From a virus: 34,971 bases of DNA. A program made the position numbers and the translations under genes. Positions 16,755-25,154 of the stretch are shown here, in pieces (position 1 is the first letter of the stretch; every line of letters starts with the position of its first letter). Under the pieces are notes generated by a model. That model was given only the letters and a program-made list of their open reading frames with translations. It was not told the DNA's origin and made no database searches. Location: positions 1 through 34,971 of IMG/VR virus record IMGVR_UViG_3300037575_000058. One strand, 5' to 3'.

Positions 16755-17180
16755 ATGGCATTTTTGACAGACGACGATTACAGCGTTTTAGTGAGAAACG
16801 AGATAAAAGAGATTTTAGTAGAGGACTATTCCGAAACAAAATTACAAGCAGCCCAACAAATGGCAATTGCTCAGGTGAAGAATTATTTATCTGGAAAGTA
16901 CGACGTAGTAGATATTTTTGGGCAAAACGGACCCACAAGGAATAGTCACATTGTTATGATTGTTCTGGACTGTACACTTTATCACCTCTACACGTCAACC
17001 GTACCCAAAAGAATGCCTGAGATTCGATCCTTGCGCTACCAAGACGCAATCGATTGGCTCAAGCTAGTTGCAAGTGGACAAGCAACTGCTGATTTATCCT
17101 TGAAAAAGGATTTAGAAGGAAAGGAGTTTGATGAGATCAAATTCAGTTCCAAATATAAAGCAAGTAATAACAGGTGGTGA
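16755..17180 (+). CDS. DUF1320 head-tail protein (Mu gp36-like)
   Basis: 141 residues. The sequence MAFLTDDDYSVLVRNEIKEIL, then AQQMAIAQVKNYLSGKYDV and RYQDAIDWLKLVASGQ, follows the DUF1320 pattern. Family members are small head completion or connector proteins found in Mu-like phages near the portal. It starts 1 bp after the terminase stop. About 56 bp lie between it and the portal gene. Confidence 0.8.
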   Translation: MAFLTDDDYSVLVRNEIKEILVEDYSETKLQAAQQMAIAQVKNYLSGKYDVVDIFGQNGPTRNSHIVMIVLDCTLYHLYTSTVPKRMPEIRSLRYQDAIDWLKLVASGQATADLSLKKDLEGKEFDEIKFSSKYKASNNRW

Positions 17181-17236
17181 CAATACCATTTAAACACCGT
17201 TTAAACTCAAAAATAAGACACTTAAATTAAATTGAT

Positions 17237-19792
17237 ATGGAAATACTCGGTTTTGATATTTCAGTTAAAAATAAAGGCGGTTTTGCGCTTTTCAAAAATG
17301 ACAACAAAACGGCACGGAAAAATCCGAATATAATTAAACTGGCAGATTCATTTAAAGATAATTCGAGAAAGGATATCGACAAATGGAGAAAGGCTTTACG
17401 AGCAACTACATTTGTAGATCAGCCTCGCTTTAATTTTTACCACGATTTGATTGAAGACTTACTGACCGATGGTCACCTGCAGTCTCAAATTCAATTGCGA
17501 AAACTTTCCACGCTCAATACAGATTATAGGGTAATCAATGTCAATAGCGGTGAGGAAAATCAAGAATTAGACTATATTCTGAACCAACAATGGTTTTTTG
17601 AGTTTTTAGAAAAGTGCTTGGATTCGGTATTGTTTGGAACAACTCTTATAGAATTTCTAGAATTCAACCATGAGAGAGTGGTGTTTAATACATTGCCAAG
17701 ACGAAACATTGTACCAAGTAAAGGATGGATTTTGCCCGACCTAACAAGTGATAAACACATTGACTATCGGGTAGATGAATTCAAACCGTGGTTGATTCAA
17801 ATTGGAGGTGATTACGATCTGGGAGTTCTAAACAACATCGTGCCAAATTTAATTTGGAAGCGGAACGTAGCGCAATCCTGGGCTGAATTCTGCGAAAAGT
17901 TTGGAATGCCACTCATTACAGCGACTACAAATACCACCGATGCAAAAGTAATTGATAACGTGCATAATATGTTGATTACGCTAGGAGAATCGGCTTTGGG
18001 TACATTCCCACCAGGTACGGATATTAAATTCCAAGAAGCCAATAGAACGGATGCTTTTAATGTTTACAAACAGTTTCTACAAACCAATACAGACGAAATA
18101 AGCAAACAACTGGTTGGATCCACCATGTTAAGTGACATGGGTTCTAACCGGTCTCAAACAGAAGTTCACGAACGTTCACTGGACAACAAAATTGCACAGG
18201 CTGACAAACGACTCATCCAGTTCATTGTGAATGATCAGTTGTTTCCACTGCTTAGAATGCACGGGTACAAAATTGACGACAATGACCATTTTGAATTCAA
18301 AACAGCGGAACAAGAAATGGAATTGCCAGCACTCTGGAATATTACAAATGGATTAATAACCAATGGCTATGAGGTACAGCAAGAATGGATCAGTAAAACC
18401 TTTAATATACCCATTGAAGGAAAAAAAAAAGTTCATGGACTGATTAGAGAAAGCGTAATAATCCCTAACAGCAATGCAAAGGCTATGTTCTTTCCAAGCC
18501 AAAGAAATGCGAGATATGACTTTTCGTGTAATTGTGGCAATCATGTTCAGGCTGTAGGCAAGCCAACGCAAGCAGAAATTGACAAGTTCTCTGATCAGCT
18601 TGTTGAATATATTTTTGAAGGAAAAGACACTTTGGGCATTGAGGCCGGACTTATCAGCAGTGAGGCCAATTTACTTTTACAAGCACTAAGGGACAATTTT
18701 AAAACCTTTAATGCTTGGGAAGGTGAAGATCATCTTATGCTTCAAATGATGGAGTATAATTTATTTGAATTCGCTGCGGGTAAAACAGAATCTCGTTTGG
18801 CAGCAATGACAGATTTGCTCTTTGATGAAAACAAAGAAATAAGAAGCTTTTCTTCATTTCGTGCGGAATGCGATAGAATAATGGAAGACTACAACCACAA
18901 TTGGTTAGAAACGGAATACAATCTTTCCATTGCGGTGGGTCAAAACTCAGCGCGTTATGTAGAATTCATGAGCGAAAAGGACACCGTCACTTCTTTTGTG
19001 AAGTACCAAACTGCAGGCGATGATCGAGTAAGGACAGCTCACCAAGCCTTGGATGGAAAAGTATTCAATCTAAATGATCCAGCCGCCATGGACCTATGGC
19101 CACCCAATGGTTTTGGATGCAGATGTGAAATGGTTCAATATTTAGGTGATAAAACAGAAGCTATGAGTGGAGAAAAAGCCAAAAACCTCATGTACTCATC
19201 CGATCCGAAATTTCAAGATTCTCAATTTGAAATCAACCGGGGGAATTTAAAGCAAGTGTTTACCAATGAGCAGTTTTATGCAGACAATAAGAAGATGACC
19301 CATAAGATCAATGACATGACTTTTGATAAATACATGGACTTTAACGGTGACCAATTGCTAAAGCCCTGGGCTGATTTTAAAGAGAATTTAAAGGATATAA
19401 AGCTTGACAAAACCATCACCGGTGAAAACGTGAAAGAACTGTTTAAAAAGGTCAAAGGAAAAGACTATATGGGATTTGAAGATTATGCTGGTAGAAAGAT
19501 GACTATGAGTGAAGATGTCTTTAAGAAGCATACCACAAAGAAATACTTAACTAAAGATCAAAATAGGCAGAAATTATTCCCACACATTAAAGACATATTA
19601 AAAGCTCCAGACGAAGTTTGGTACAATGAACACAAAGTCGGAAAATTTCAAAGTAAGTATTTAAAATTTTATAAAGATAAAGTAATAGTGATTGATTGTG
19701 AATTAAATGAGAAACAAGGATTAAAAATAAACACTTGGTATGAATTAAAGATTGATGAAAAGAATATTAGAAAAGGATTTAGAGTCAAATAA
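17237..19792 (+). CDS. Portal (DUF935) + MuF minor head + C-terminal nuclease-like (PBECR-type) fusion
   Basis: 851 residues. About 1..425 is a DUF935 portal: QPRFNFYHDLIEDLLTDGHL, LGTFPPGTDIKFQEAN, SDMGSNRSQTEVHERS. A short CxC segment (SCNCGNH, about 431) leads to a Mu F-like minor head domain with VRTAHQALDGKVF and PPNGFGCRCEMV (about 597..628). The last hundred residues (about 748..851: DYAGRKMTMSEDVFKKH, LFPHIKDILKAPDEVWY, KYLKFYKDKVIVIDCEL, ending IRKGFRVK) look like the PBECR nuclease domains known to be fused to MuF proteins. If so, the tail may be an effector injected with phage DNA. Portal and F are separate genes in Mu. Confidence 0.82.
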   Translation: MEILGFDISVKNKGGFALFKNDNKTARKNPNIIKLADSFKDNSRKDIDKWRKALRATTFVDQPRFNFYHDLIEDLLTDGHLQSQIQLRKLSTLNTDYRVINVNSGEENQELDYILNQQWFFEFLEKCLDSVLFGTTLIEFLEFNHERVVFNTLPRRNIVPSKGWILPDLTSDKHIDYRVDEFKPWLIQIGGDYDLGVLNNIVPNLIWKRNVAQSWAEFCEKFGMPLITATTNTTDAKVIDNVHNMLITLGESALGTFPPGTDIKFQEANRTDAFNVYKQFLQTNTDEISKQLVGSTMLSDMGSNRSQTEVHERSLDNKIAQADKRLIQFIVNDQLFPLLRMHGYKIDDNDHFEFKTAEQEMELPALWNITNGLITNGYEVQQEWISKTFNIPIEGKKKVHGLIRESVIIPNSNAKAMFFPSQRNARYDFSCNCGNHVQAVGKPTQAEIDKFSDQLVEYIFEGKDTLGIEAGLISSEANLLLQALRDNFKTFNAWEGEDHLMLQMMEYNLFEFAAGKTESRLAAMTDLLFDENKEIRSFSSFRAECDRIMEDYNHNWLETEYNLSIAVGQNSARYVEFMSEKDTVTSFVKYQTAGDDRVRTAHQALDGKVFNLNDPAAMDLWPPNGFGCRCEMVQYLGDKTEAMSGEKAKNLMYSSDPKFQDSQFEINRGNLKQVFTNEQFYADNKKMTHKINDMTFDKYMDFNGDQLLKPWADFKENLKDIKLDKTITGENVKELFKKVKGKDYMGFEDYAGRKMTMSEDVFKKHTTKKYLTKDQNRQKLFPHIKDILKAPDEVWYNEHKVGKFQSKYLKFYKDKVIVIDCELNEKQGLKINTWYELKIDEKNIRKGFRVK

Positions 19793-19918
19793 AAAAGTTT
19801 TGAAACTTAGGCCGTCTAAACCTGTTAATGCAAGCCGCCTCTATTCCTGACTACTTAATTTCATCATTATTAATGCAAGTTTCAAAACTTAACCACAAAT
19901 ATACAAAAACATAATAAT
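19793..19918. repeat. Inverted and direct repeats between MuF-toxin gene and tape measure
   Basis: A perfect 14-bp inverted repeat (AAGTTTTGAAACTT at 19795..19808 against 19877..19890) encloses 68 bp. Within and beside it TTAATGCAAG occurs twice (19825..19834 and 19870..19879). It may be an attenuating hairpin inside the late operon, or scar sequence from exchange of cargo behind the MuF tail. No gene is seen here. Confidence 0.6.
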
Positions 19919-21856
19919 ATGGCAAGCACCAAGCTAACTATGCTGATAGACATGAGCACCAAGCTTTTCAACAACAAGTTGGGGCAAATGCAAAACAAAT
20001 GGTCAAAATCCATTGACACCATGGATTCTAAATTTGGTAATTTTATGAATAAAGTTCCCAGATTAGGGGGTATGATGGACAAACTACGCACGCCTATTAC
20101 TGCTTTGGGAATAGCCGCTGTAGGTCTGTTTGGAACTATGGCCGTCAAAGGAATGGATTCTGCAAGGCAATTTGATGAATCATTTACGCCCATTCGAAAC
20201 CTAAATTTGGAAAAGCCTAAATCTGAATTGGATTCATATAGGAACAAAATCAGGGATGTAGCTTTTGAAGTTGGAACAAACTTAAAAGAGTCCACAGAAG
20301 CCATATTCGATCTTCAAAGTGCAACCGGGATATTTGGGGATGATGCCATCGCCATTTTTAGAAAAGTGGGTATCTACTCTTTGGCCACTGGTGCAAATTT
20401 AAGTGACGCAATGAACTCTACGACCAAAGCAATGAAGGCGTTTGGTTTAGGCGTGGACGATATAGACAAACTCTTAGAATCCAATGCAAAAGCCGCCGCA
20501 GTGGGAATTACCACTTTTGATGATTTGGCAAAGGTGCAAACTGTATTTGCGGGTTCTGCTAGTGCTGCAGGTCAAGAAGTAGATACTGCAAATAAAGTTT
20601 TTGCCATGTTTACATCAATCGCTAAAAACTCCGAAATCGCCTCACAAATGACTAAAACGTTCTTTCAAGGTTTAGGTATGCAGGCTGAAAACTTTAAAGA
20701 AACTTTGAAAATAGATGTTTTTGATAAAAACGGAATGATGCGTCAAGCGGATGATATTTTGAAAGAAATAGGCGGTCGATTTAAAAACATGAATGACAAA
20801 GAAATCACTGAAGCAATCAATAAAATTGGGGGACCTGAAGGTTTACGAGGGGCTTTGGCTAAAGTAAGTACTGGGGCTGAAGATATGATTAGCGTTTTTG
20901 AGTCATTTGACAGCATGAGTTTTAGCATGTCAGATGCTATGAAAAACGCTGAGGGTGATATCAATATAATGAAAAAAATATTCCACGATCGTTTGGAAAC
21001 CTTGCTTTCAAAATTTGGTGAAAAGTTTTTTCCCATGATTGCAAAGGTATTTGACAAATTAACTCCAGTTTTACAATGGTTGTATGAGAATTTTGATGCT
21101 GTGGCCATTGGAGTAGGAGCATTAGCGTCTGTTTTTGGGGTTTTAACTGTTGCGGTTTGGGCAAACAATATAGCGTTGCTAGCCAATCCAATTGGGATTA
21201 TTGTGGCGGCTATTATTTTGTTAATTGGATGGGTAACTATAGCTGTGAAGAAATATGACGAGTTTGGAGCTGGCATGTTAGCGCTTCTTGGCCCTGTTGG
21301 TTACCTCATTTCTTTTATAAAAACACTATACGACCATTGGGAAAGTGTGAAAAAAGCTTTTGAAACCGAAGGTATGATAGCTGGTTTAAAAAGATTAGGA
21401 CAAGTCATTCTTGGCAGTCTTTTGCATCCGCTCGAACAGCTTTTAGAACTGCTTTCAAAGCTCCCTGAATCTATGGGTGGTGCCAAATTTGCAACAGCCG
21501 CTCAAAACATACACACTCTCAGAGAGAAAATGAATGTAGTCACACCTCCCAAAACAGAAGATGAGAAATCCAATGATGAAAAGAAAAGCCTTTACGATCC
21601 TGAATCTGTGTTTGGCGATGGAGCTACTGGAAAAGGAACGGGAACTAAATCGGGTAAAGAAAAGTTAAAAAACGAAGTCAACAAAGTAACCGGTGATGCA
21701 CGTCAATCTAAAAACATCACAATCACCATTGATGCACTGAATAAAGGAGGTATCAATATGAACGGAAGCAGCACGCAGGGAATGAGTCTTCAAGATGTGG
21801 AAAACTGGTTTAATGAGGCCATGATGCGAATCATGCGAAATGCTGAACTCTCATAA
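19919..21856 (+). CDS. Tail tape measure protein (TP901-type)
   Basis: 645 residues. It has the TP901 tape measure core (AVKGMDSARQFDESFTPI, FEVGTNLKESTEAIFDLQSATGI, SLATGANLSDAMNSTTKAMKAFGL), hydrophobic segments in the middle (VAIGVGALASVFGVLTVAVW, PIGIIVAAIILLIGWVTIAV) and a charged C-terminus. It sets tail length and is led through the tail by the assembly chaperones. In most phages it directly follows those chaperones, but here the chaperone gene is about 9 kb away on the other strand. Confidence 0.88.
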   Translation: MASTKLTMLIDMSTKLFNNKLGQMQNKWSKSIDTMDSKFGNFMNKVPRLGGMMDKLRTPITALGIAAVGLFGTMAVKGMDSARQFDESFTPIRNLNLEKPKSELDSYRNKIRDVAFEVGTNLKESTEAIFDLQSATGIFGDDAIAIFRKVGIYSLATGANLSDAMNSTTKAMKAFGLGVDDIDKLLESNAKAAAVGITTFDDLAKVQTVFAGSASAAGQEVDTANKVFAMFTSIAKNSEIASQMTKTFFQGLGMQAENFKETLKIDVFDKNGMMRQADDILKEIGGRFKNMNDKEITEAINKIGGPEGLRGALAKVSTGAEDMISVFESFDSMSFSMSDAMKNAEGDINIMKKIFHDRLETLLSKFGEKFFPMIAKVFDKLTPVLQWLYENFDAVAIGVGALASVFGVLTVAVWANNIALLANPIGIIVAAIILLIGWVTIAVKKYDEFGAGMLALLGPVGYLISFIKTLYDHWESVKKAFETEGMIAGLKRLGQVILGSLLHPLEQLLELLSKLPESMGGAKFATAAQNIHTLREKMNVVTPPKTEDEKSNDEKKSLYDPESVFGDGATGKGTGTKSGKEKLKNEVNKVTGDARQSKNITITIDALNKGGINMNGSSTQGMSLQDVENWFNEAMMRIMRNAELS

Positions 21857-21857
21857 A

Positions 21858-22397
21858 ATGGAACACATAGTAATTGATAATGACGTTTTCAAGAAAATGC
21901 ACAAAGCTTTAGGTACAGGCTGGACAAATAGAATGTCCAGTGAATTTGGGATTGTAGCCGTCAATTTCTCCAAAGAAAGATTCCGGAGAAAAGATTGGCA
22001 AAACCAAGTGCATGAACCTTGGAAACCAAGAAAGCGAAAAGATCGGGGTTCTTTGATGGTTCGAACAGGGAGGCTGAAACGATCGATAAAGAAGATCTCA
22101 AGCGGCACAGGCTATGTAATCATTGGTACTGATGTTCCGTATGCTAAGATTCACAATGAGGGCGGAAAAACCACCAAAACAGTGTATGTGAAAAAGCACA
22201 CCCGCCAAAGAGGAGGCAGAAATTCCAAATCCCAAGGCAAATCAATGATTGAGGTGAAGTCACATAGTAGAAAAATGAATTTGAGTCTTCCACAGAGAAG
22301 GTTTATGGGCAAGTCCCGGGCCTTGGAATTAAAACTCCAGCTCCACTTGAAAAAGAATGTAAAAAACGTATTGAACAAAAATTTTAACCCCTCATGA
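21858..22397 (+). CDS. Virion morphogenesis protein (Mu gpG-like)
   Basis: 179 residues from the ATG at 21858, directly after the tape measure stop; the frame extends upstream to 21840. Basic protein with FSKERFRRKDWQNQVHEPWKPRKRK, LMVRTGRLKRSIKKISSG and VIIGTDVPYAKIHNEGG, the typical signature of phage virion morphogenesis/tail completion proteins (Pfam Phage_tail_S family). A role in head-tail or tail completion is expected. Overlaps the next gene by 4 nt. Confidence 0.85.
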   Translation: MEHIVIDNDVFKKMHKALGTGWTNRMSSEFGIVAVNFSKERFRRKDWQNQVHEPWKPRKRKDRGSLMVRTGRLKRSIKKISSGTGYVIIGTDVPYAKIHNEGGKTTKTVYVKKHTRQRGGRNSKSQGKSMIEVKSHSRKMNLSLPQRRFMGKSRALELKLQLHLKKNVKNVLNKNFNPS

Positions 22398-22900
22398 AAA
22401 CACTTTATTTAAAATTAATCGACACTTTTACAAAAGATGAAACCATAAAAGAGCTATACACCGAGCGAAATATAGATCCTGTTAGGCATGTGGATCTGTA
22501 CAGCGGTCAAGATGTAAATCCTGAGTATTTTGAGTTGACTATTTATCCCGCTCTTTTTGTAAGCTTTTCAATAGATCACATTCAAAATATAGCCACCTTG
22601 ACATTCAGGCTGTGTTATGAGCAATTAAGGGACACCAGCAGTATGTCTATCACTACGCAAGAGTCCTTGAAATTCTTTGACTTCATAGATTTGACGGACA
22701 CTATTTTACAGAAAATGGAATCTGAACGGTTTGGAAAACTCGTTCCGGTAAGCACAGAACAGCAAATAGAAGAAACGGTAACCGATGAGTTTATATTGAC
22801 TTACCAAGCTTCTTATACAAAAAATACCGACACTGAGAACAGTACCGGTACATTTGAGGATATTGAAATAAAAGGGGGACTCTACACGAACCTTCTTTAA
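22394..22900 (+). CDS. Putative tail completion protein (Mu gp37-like position)
   Basis: 168 residues. No catalytic motif. The pattern ELTIYPALFVSFSIDHIQNIATLTFRLCYEQLRDTSS, followed by TDEFILTYQASYTKN, resembles small minor tail proteins that follow gpG in Mu-like phages. It is the last gene of the rightward late operon and converges on the secreted-protein gene with only 7 bp between stops. Confidence 0.65.
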   Translation: MKTLYLKLIDTFTKDETIKELYTERNIDPVRHVDLYSGQDVNPEYFELTIYPALFVSFSIDHIQNIATLTFRLCYEQLRDTSSMSITTQESLKFFDFIDLTDTILQKMESERFGKLVPVSTEQQIEETVTDEFILTYQASYTKNTDTENSTGTFEDIEIKGGLYTNLL

Positions 22901-22907
22901 AGAGTGT

Positions 22908-23240
22908 TTAAAGCTTCAAATAAGTAGGGTTCCGAGAAGGGATGTAAATATAATCTCCATCGGAACGACGTATTATTTCAATGCTTTGTTTTCCCATTTT
23001 CTTGAATTCTTTGTAGGTTGTGGCGTCAAAAAACTGGATGAGTTTTTTCTCCAGAGTGCGGTTCAAACAAGGGTTTTTCCGTTCAAAATTAACACCATAC
23101 GCAGTTCGGTTAACCTCTACTGTGAACCGCCCCTCTTCTGTGTATAGATTCTTAGAACCGGATTGACACGGTGCATACAAGGACTGAGATTGTGAAACGG
23201 TTGCTGTAAGTAGTAAAAGTGTGAATATTAGGTTTCTCAT
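22908..23240 (-). CDS. Secreted protein of unknown function (accessory gene)
   Basis: 110 residues from the ATG at 23240 (MRNLIFTLLLLTATVSQSQS). This is a clear signal peptide with likely cleavage after SQS; the longer frame from 23267 would bury it. The mature part has two Cys and ends YIYIPSRNPTYLKL. It is not recognised as a phage structural protein. It is transcribed against the late operon, in a two-gene accessory unit that looks like a lysogenic-conversion gene acting in the envelope. Confidence 0.65.
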   Translation of the reverse strand: MRNLIFTLLLLTATVSQSQSLYAPCQSGSKNLYTEEGRFTVEVNRTAYGVNFERKNPCLNRTLEKKLIQFFDATTYKEFKKMGKQSIEIIRRSDGDYIYIPSRNPTYLKL

Positions 23241-23281
23241 GCGATTAATATTTGATAAATATAGCAAGTTTATTCATAAAC

Positions 23282-23298
23282 CCGCTCGACGGGAGCGG
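23282..23298. terminator. Hairpin terminator between the two accessory genes
   Basis: A 6-bp G+C stem (CCGCTC...GAGCGG) with a 5-nt loop lies just behind the DUF2441-like gene and is followed on the minus strand by GTTTATG. On the plus strand it is followed by CTTTT. It may terminate transcription in both directions and separate the two accessory genes into independent units. Confidence 0.6.
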
Positions 23299-23315
23299 CT
23301 TTTGGGTGTTTAGAT

Positions 23316-23810
23316 TTATAAAACCCGGTCTAAAATCTTTATTTTATGAGGCGTGAGTATTTCTAGTGGACTATCATTGTGATTCATGTAATCTCTTCTA
23401 TCTTCTTGCCAATAATCGTGCACACTATGTTCCATGGCAGTTTTCCAATCGTTTCGCTCAGTCCATTTGTTGTCATACCGCTCCCAGTCCGCAAAGTGCG
23501 CATTACTGAAGTCTCCTAAAACTTCCACTCTATACCCAAACTGAAATTGCCGATTGCTGAAAGCAACAAACTTTTTTAGATTCTCTAAAGTATGGCATAC
23601 AAATACACAGTCAAAACGACTAGGCTTATGCGGCACGTGTCGTTGGCGATACGCTTCTAATTTTTCTTCATAGTAAAGAAACTGAGGGTTACCCAGATTA
23701 CTGTGCTCATTGGTTCCATACACGTTCTGTACTATATGACCAAAAGAACCGGGAAGTATAATGGATCCCTTTTCCAATAAAGCGCCACAAAGATGATAAG
23801 CTATATTCAT
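23316..23810 (-). CDS. DUF2441-like protein, possible ADP-ribosyltransferase fold
   Basis: 164 residues. The layout matches what I know of DUF2441: an early YHLCG...GSIILPGSFG, then KLEAYRQRHVPHKPSRFDCVFVC, later a DYW segment, and a closing LEILTPHKIKIL. This family has been linked to ADP-ribosyltransferase-like folds, but catalytic residues cannot be fixed here. A -7-like box (TAAATTTG, 23822..23815) lies only 4 nt before the ATG, so the mRNA may be leaderless. Between the early terminator and the late operon it is a probable moron, for example a modifier of host proteins or a defence gene. Confidence 0.6.
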   Translation of the reverse strand: MNIAYHLCGALLEKGSIILPGSFGHIVQNVYGTNEHSNLGNPQFLYYEEKLEAYRQRHVPHKPSRFDCVFVCHTLENLKKFVAFSNRQFQFGYRVEVLGDFSNAHFADWERYDNKWTERNDWKTAMEHSVHDYWQEDRRDYMNHNDSPLEILTPHKIKILDRVL

Positions 23811-23864
23811 GGATCAAATTTACTAAATATATACCATTTTGCTGACATCAGTAAAATGATACAA

Positions 23865-23916
23865 AACAAAAGAGGGGGCAAAGGGGGCAATTGCCCTCTT
23901 TGCCCCCTCTTTTGTT
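23865..23916. terminator. 52-bp near-perfect palindrome at the end of the early operon
   Basis: Two 26-bp arms meet at 23890/23891 with a single mismatch. The arm pattern is AACAAAAG, a G-run, CAAAG, then GGGCAA. With virtually no loop and A/T tracts at both feet it should terminate in both directions. It separates the early operon (last stop at 23935) from the accessory gene at 23810. Confidence 0.8.
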
Positions 23917-23934
23917 GCAATTTTAATAGTGCAA

Positions 23935-24060
23935 TTATTTCTTACACTTTCTACATTTCCAACCGAAATCCCGAGCATCCCACACCTCACCGCACTTTTC
24001 ACATTTGCGCCAAATTTCATGATTGGAAAAGGGTTCAAATAGTTTTTCAGTTAGTTTCAT
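23935..24060 (-). CDS. Small zinc-ribbon protein
   Basis: 41 residues (MKLTEKLFEPFSNHEIWRKC...). Two CxxC pairs, CEKC near residue 20..23 and CRKC near 36..39, with a tryptophan-containing spacer, make a zinc ribbon. The start ATG overlaps the stop of the upstream gene (ATGA). It is the last gene of the early operon. Tiny zinc-ribbon proteins of this type often bind nucleic acid or proteins; the role is unknown. Confidence 0.65.
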   Translation of the reverse strand: MKLTEKLFEPFSNHEIWRKCEKCGEVWDARDFGWKCRKCKK

Positions 24061-24485
24061 ACCTCCCAATACTTTTGATTCAAATACGTGCTGGGATAAG
24101 GCATTGCCGTTCCGTCGGCTCGTTTGGTTCTGCGTAGCTTTTCGATGTAGAGAAGCGCAGCGATCTTGTCTTTCTGTGGCAATTTGTTCCAGGCATTTTC
24201 GGTCATTTTCTTTTTCCCCACCTTTTGGCCATATTCTGTCCAAAATCGGTGAAAAGACAAATCCACTGGTACTTCATCAATTTTGAAGTTGCCAGCTTTC
24301 TTTTTATAGTCTTCAATCTTATCTAAAGAAGTGGGTAGATTTGCCCATATCCAGTCAAATAAGGGTTTGGTCAATCCGCCAACGCCTTCAAGGCTTGCGC
24401 GTCTTAAAAAGCCTTTTAAATTGTACTCAAATACGATTTCACCTTTGAAGTGACTGCTGGTCAATATGTATTTCTTTCCGTTCAT
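24057..24485 (-). CDS. Early protein with C-terminal phage replication-type domain
   Basis: 142 residues. The C-terminal half (FHRFWTEYGQKVGKKK, AWNKLPQKDKIAALLYIEK, MPYPSTYLNQKYWE) is a module often found at the end of phage replication initiator or helper proteins in Bacteroidota. The N-terminal half (MNGKKYILTSSHFKGEIVFEY) is a compact beta domain. There is no ATPase or polymerase motif, so it is more likely an accessory DNA-binding factor. Overlaps both neighbours by 4 nt. Confidence 0.6.
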   Translation of the reverse strand: MNGKKYILTSSHFKGEIVFEYNLKGFLRRASLEGVGGLTKPLFDWIWANLPTSLDKIEDYKKKAGNFKIDEVPVDLSFHRFWTEYGQKVGKKKMTENAWNKLPQKDKIAALLYIEKLRRTKRADGTAMPYPSTYLNQKYWEV

Positions 24486-24784
24486 TTTCTTGCGTTAATT
24501 ATAGAGATTCCAAGATGTTCGGCTAATTCTTTTTCTATCTGTGCGCCTTTACTTTTCGACCAATCTGAAAGAAGACAAAGCACATCGCACTTTACCAAGG
24601 CAGCTATGCACTTGCGCATTGCGGTCTCCCAATCGGTGTTCCAGTCGCCAACCACTTCAATAGGATTGACCACCTCATAACCTTGTTTTTCCAACTCTTT
24701 TTTCGCCGTTGCGAATTTCAATGCACAACTGTGTTTCGGCTCACCCGTCACTTTTCCTGCGATGTATACTTTAGGTTTTTTCAT
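24482..24784 (-). CDS. DUF4406/nucleoside 2-deoxyribosyltransferase-like protein
   Basis: 100 residues from the ATG at 24784 (MKKPKVYIAGKVTGEP); the longer frame to 24907 lies over the upstream gene and is rejected. VYIAGKVTG at the start, GYEVVNPIEV, AALVKCDVLCLLSDWSKSKGAQIEKELAEHLG at the end are the hallmarks of the DUF4406 branch of the deoxyribosyltransferase-like Rossmann fold. Phages often carry it; it may act on nucleotides or sense nucleotide-derived signals. Confidence 0.8.
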   Translation of the reverse strand: MKKPKVYIAGKVTGEPKHSCALKFATAKKELEKQGYEVVNPIEVVGDWNTDWETAMRKCIAALVKCDVLCLLSDWSKSKGAQIEKELAEHLGISIINARK

Positions 24785-24794
24785 TTTTTGGTTT

Positions 24795-25109
24795 TTAAAA
24801 TTGTTGATGAATTTGATTAGCGACATCCAAAGCCACGTGAGTGGTGTAGCATTGATAAAAGTTCGCGTAAACCATTCGGCAATGCTTTTCAAGTGCAAAT
24901 GCTTCATGGTACTTGAAAGACATCTTGAATTTCTTTGTCGTATGTCTTTTACTGATTTCCTTCTTTTCCAATTGCAAAGACAAGTCAGCGATGATCGACA
25001 TGATAACCTTTTGTTCTTGCGAAAAAATGCCTTGAAAGCTCCCTTCGTTAAACGTTTCGCAAAGCACTTCCAGCGCTACGTGATTTATTTTGATGGTTAT
25101 TTTTTCCAT
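24795..25109 (-). CDS. Early protein of unknown function
   Basis: 104 residues from the ATG at 25109 (MEKITIKINHVALEVL). The upstream part of the frame (to 25151) runs through a recombination-site-like sequence and is unlikely to be coding. The protein is helical, with QKVIMSIIADLSLQLEKKEISKR and KFKMSFKYHEAFALEKHCR. No family is recognised. It seems to belong to the phage core, while the genes directly upstream look like inserted cassettes. Confidence 0.55.
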   Translation of the reverse strand: MEKITIKINHVALEVLCETFNEGSFQGIFSQEQKVIMSIIADLSLQLEKKEISKRHTTKKFKMSFKYHEAFALEKHCRMVYANFYQCYTTHVALDVANQIHQQF

Positions 25110-25142
25110 TATTCGATATTTTGAGGTTGCGTATATCCGGAT

Positions 25143-25149
25143 GTTAGGC
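25143..25149. repeat. Cassette core site GTTAGGC (half attC-like site)
   Basis: On the minus strand GCCTAAC follows the stop of the 80-residue gene by 5 bp and is then followed by ATCCGGATATACGC with no second arm. It has the R-type core pattern of an integron attC site, matching GCCTAAC and GTTAGGC of the next site, but the site appears truncated at the cassette/phage junction. Confidence 0.4.
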
Positions 25150-25154
25150 ACAAT

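Noticed and set aside
18421-18431. Ten-A tract in the portal gene as frameshift signal
   Set aside because: The reading frame continues correctly through the tract into the conserved MuF region, so no recoding is needed.
23793-24137. A 114-residue plus-strand frame
   Set aside because: Reads through the 52-bp terminator palindrome and opposes three small early genes; not credible.
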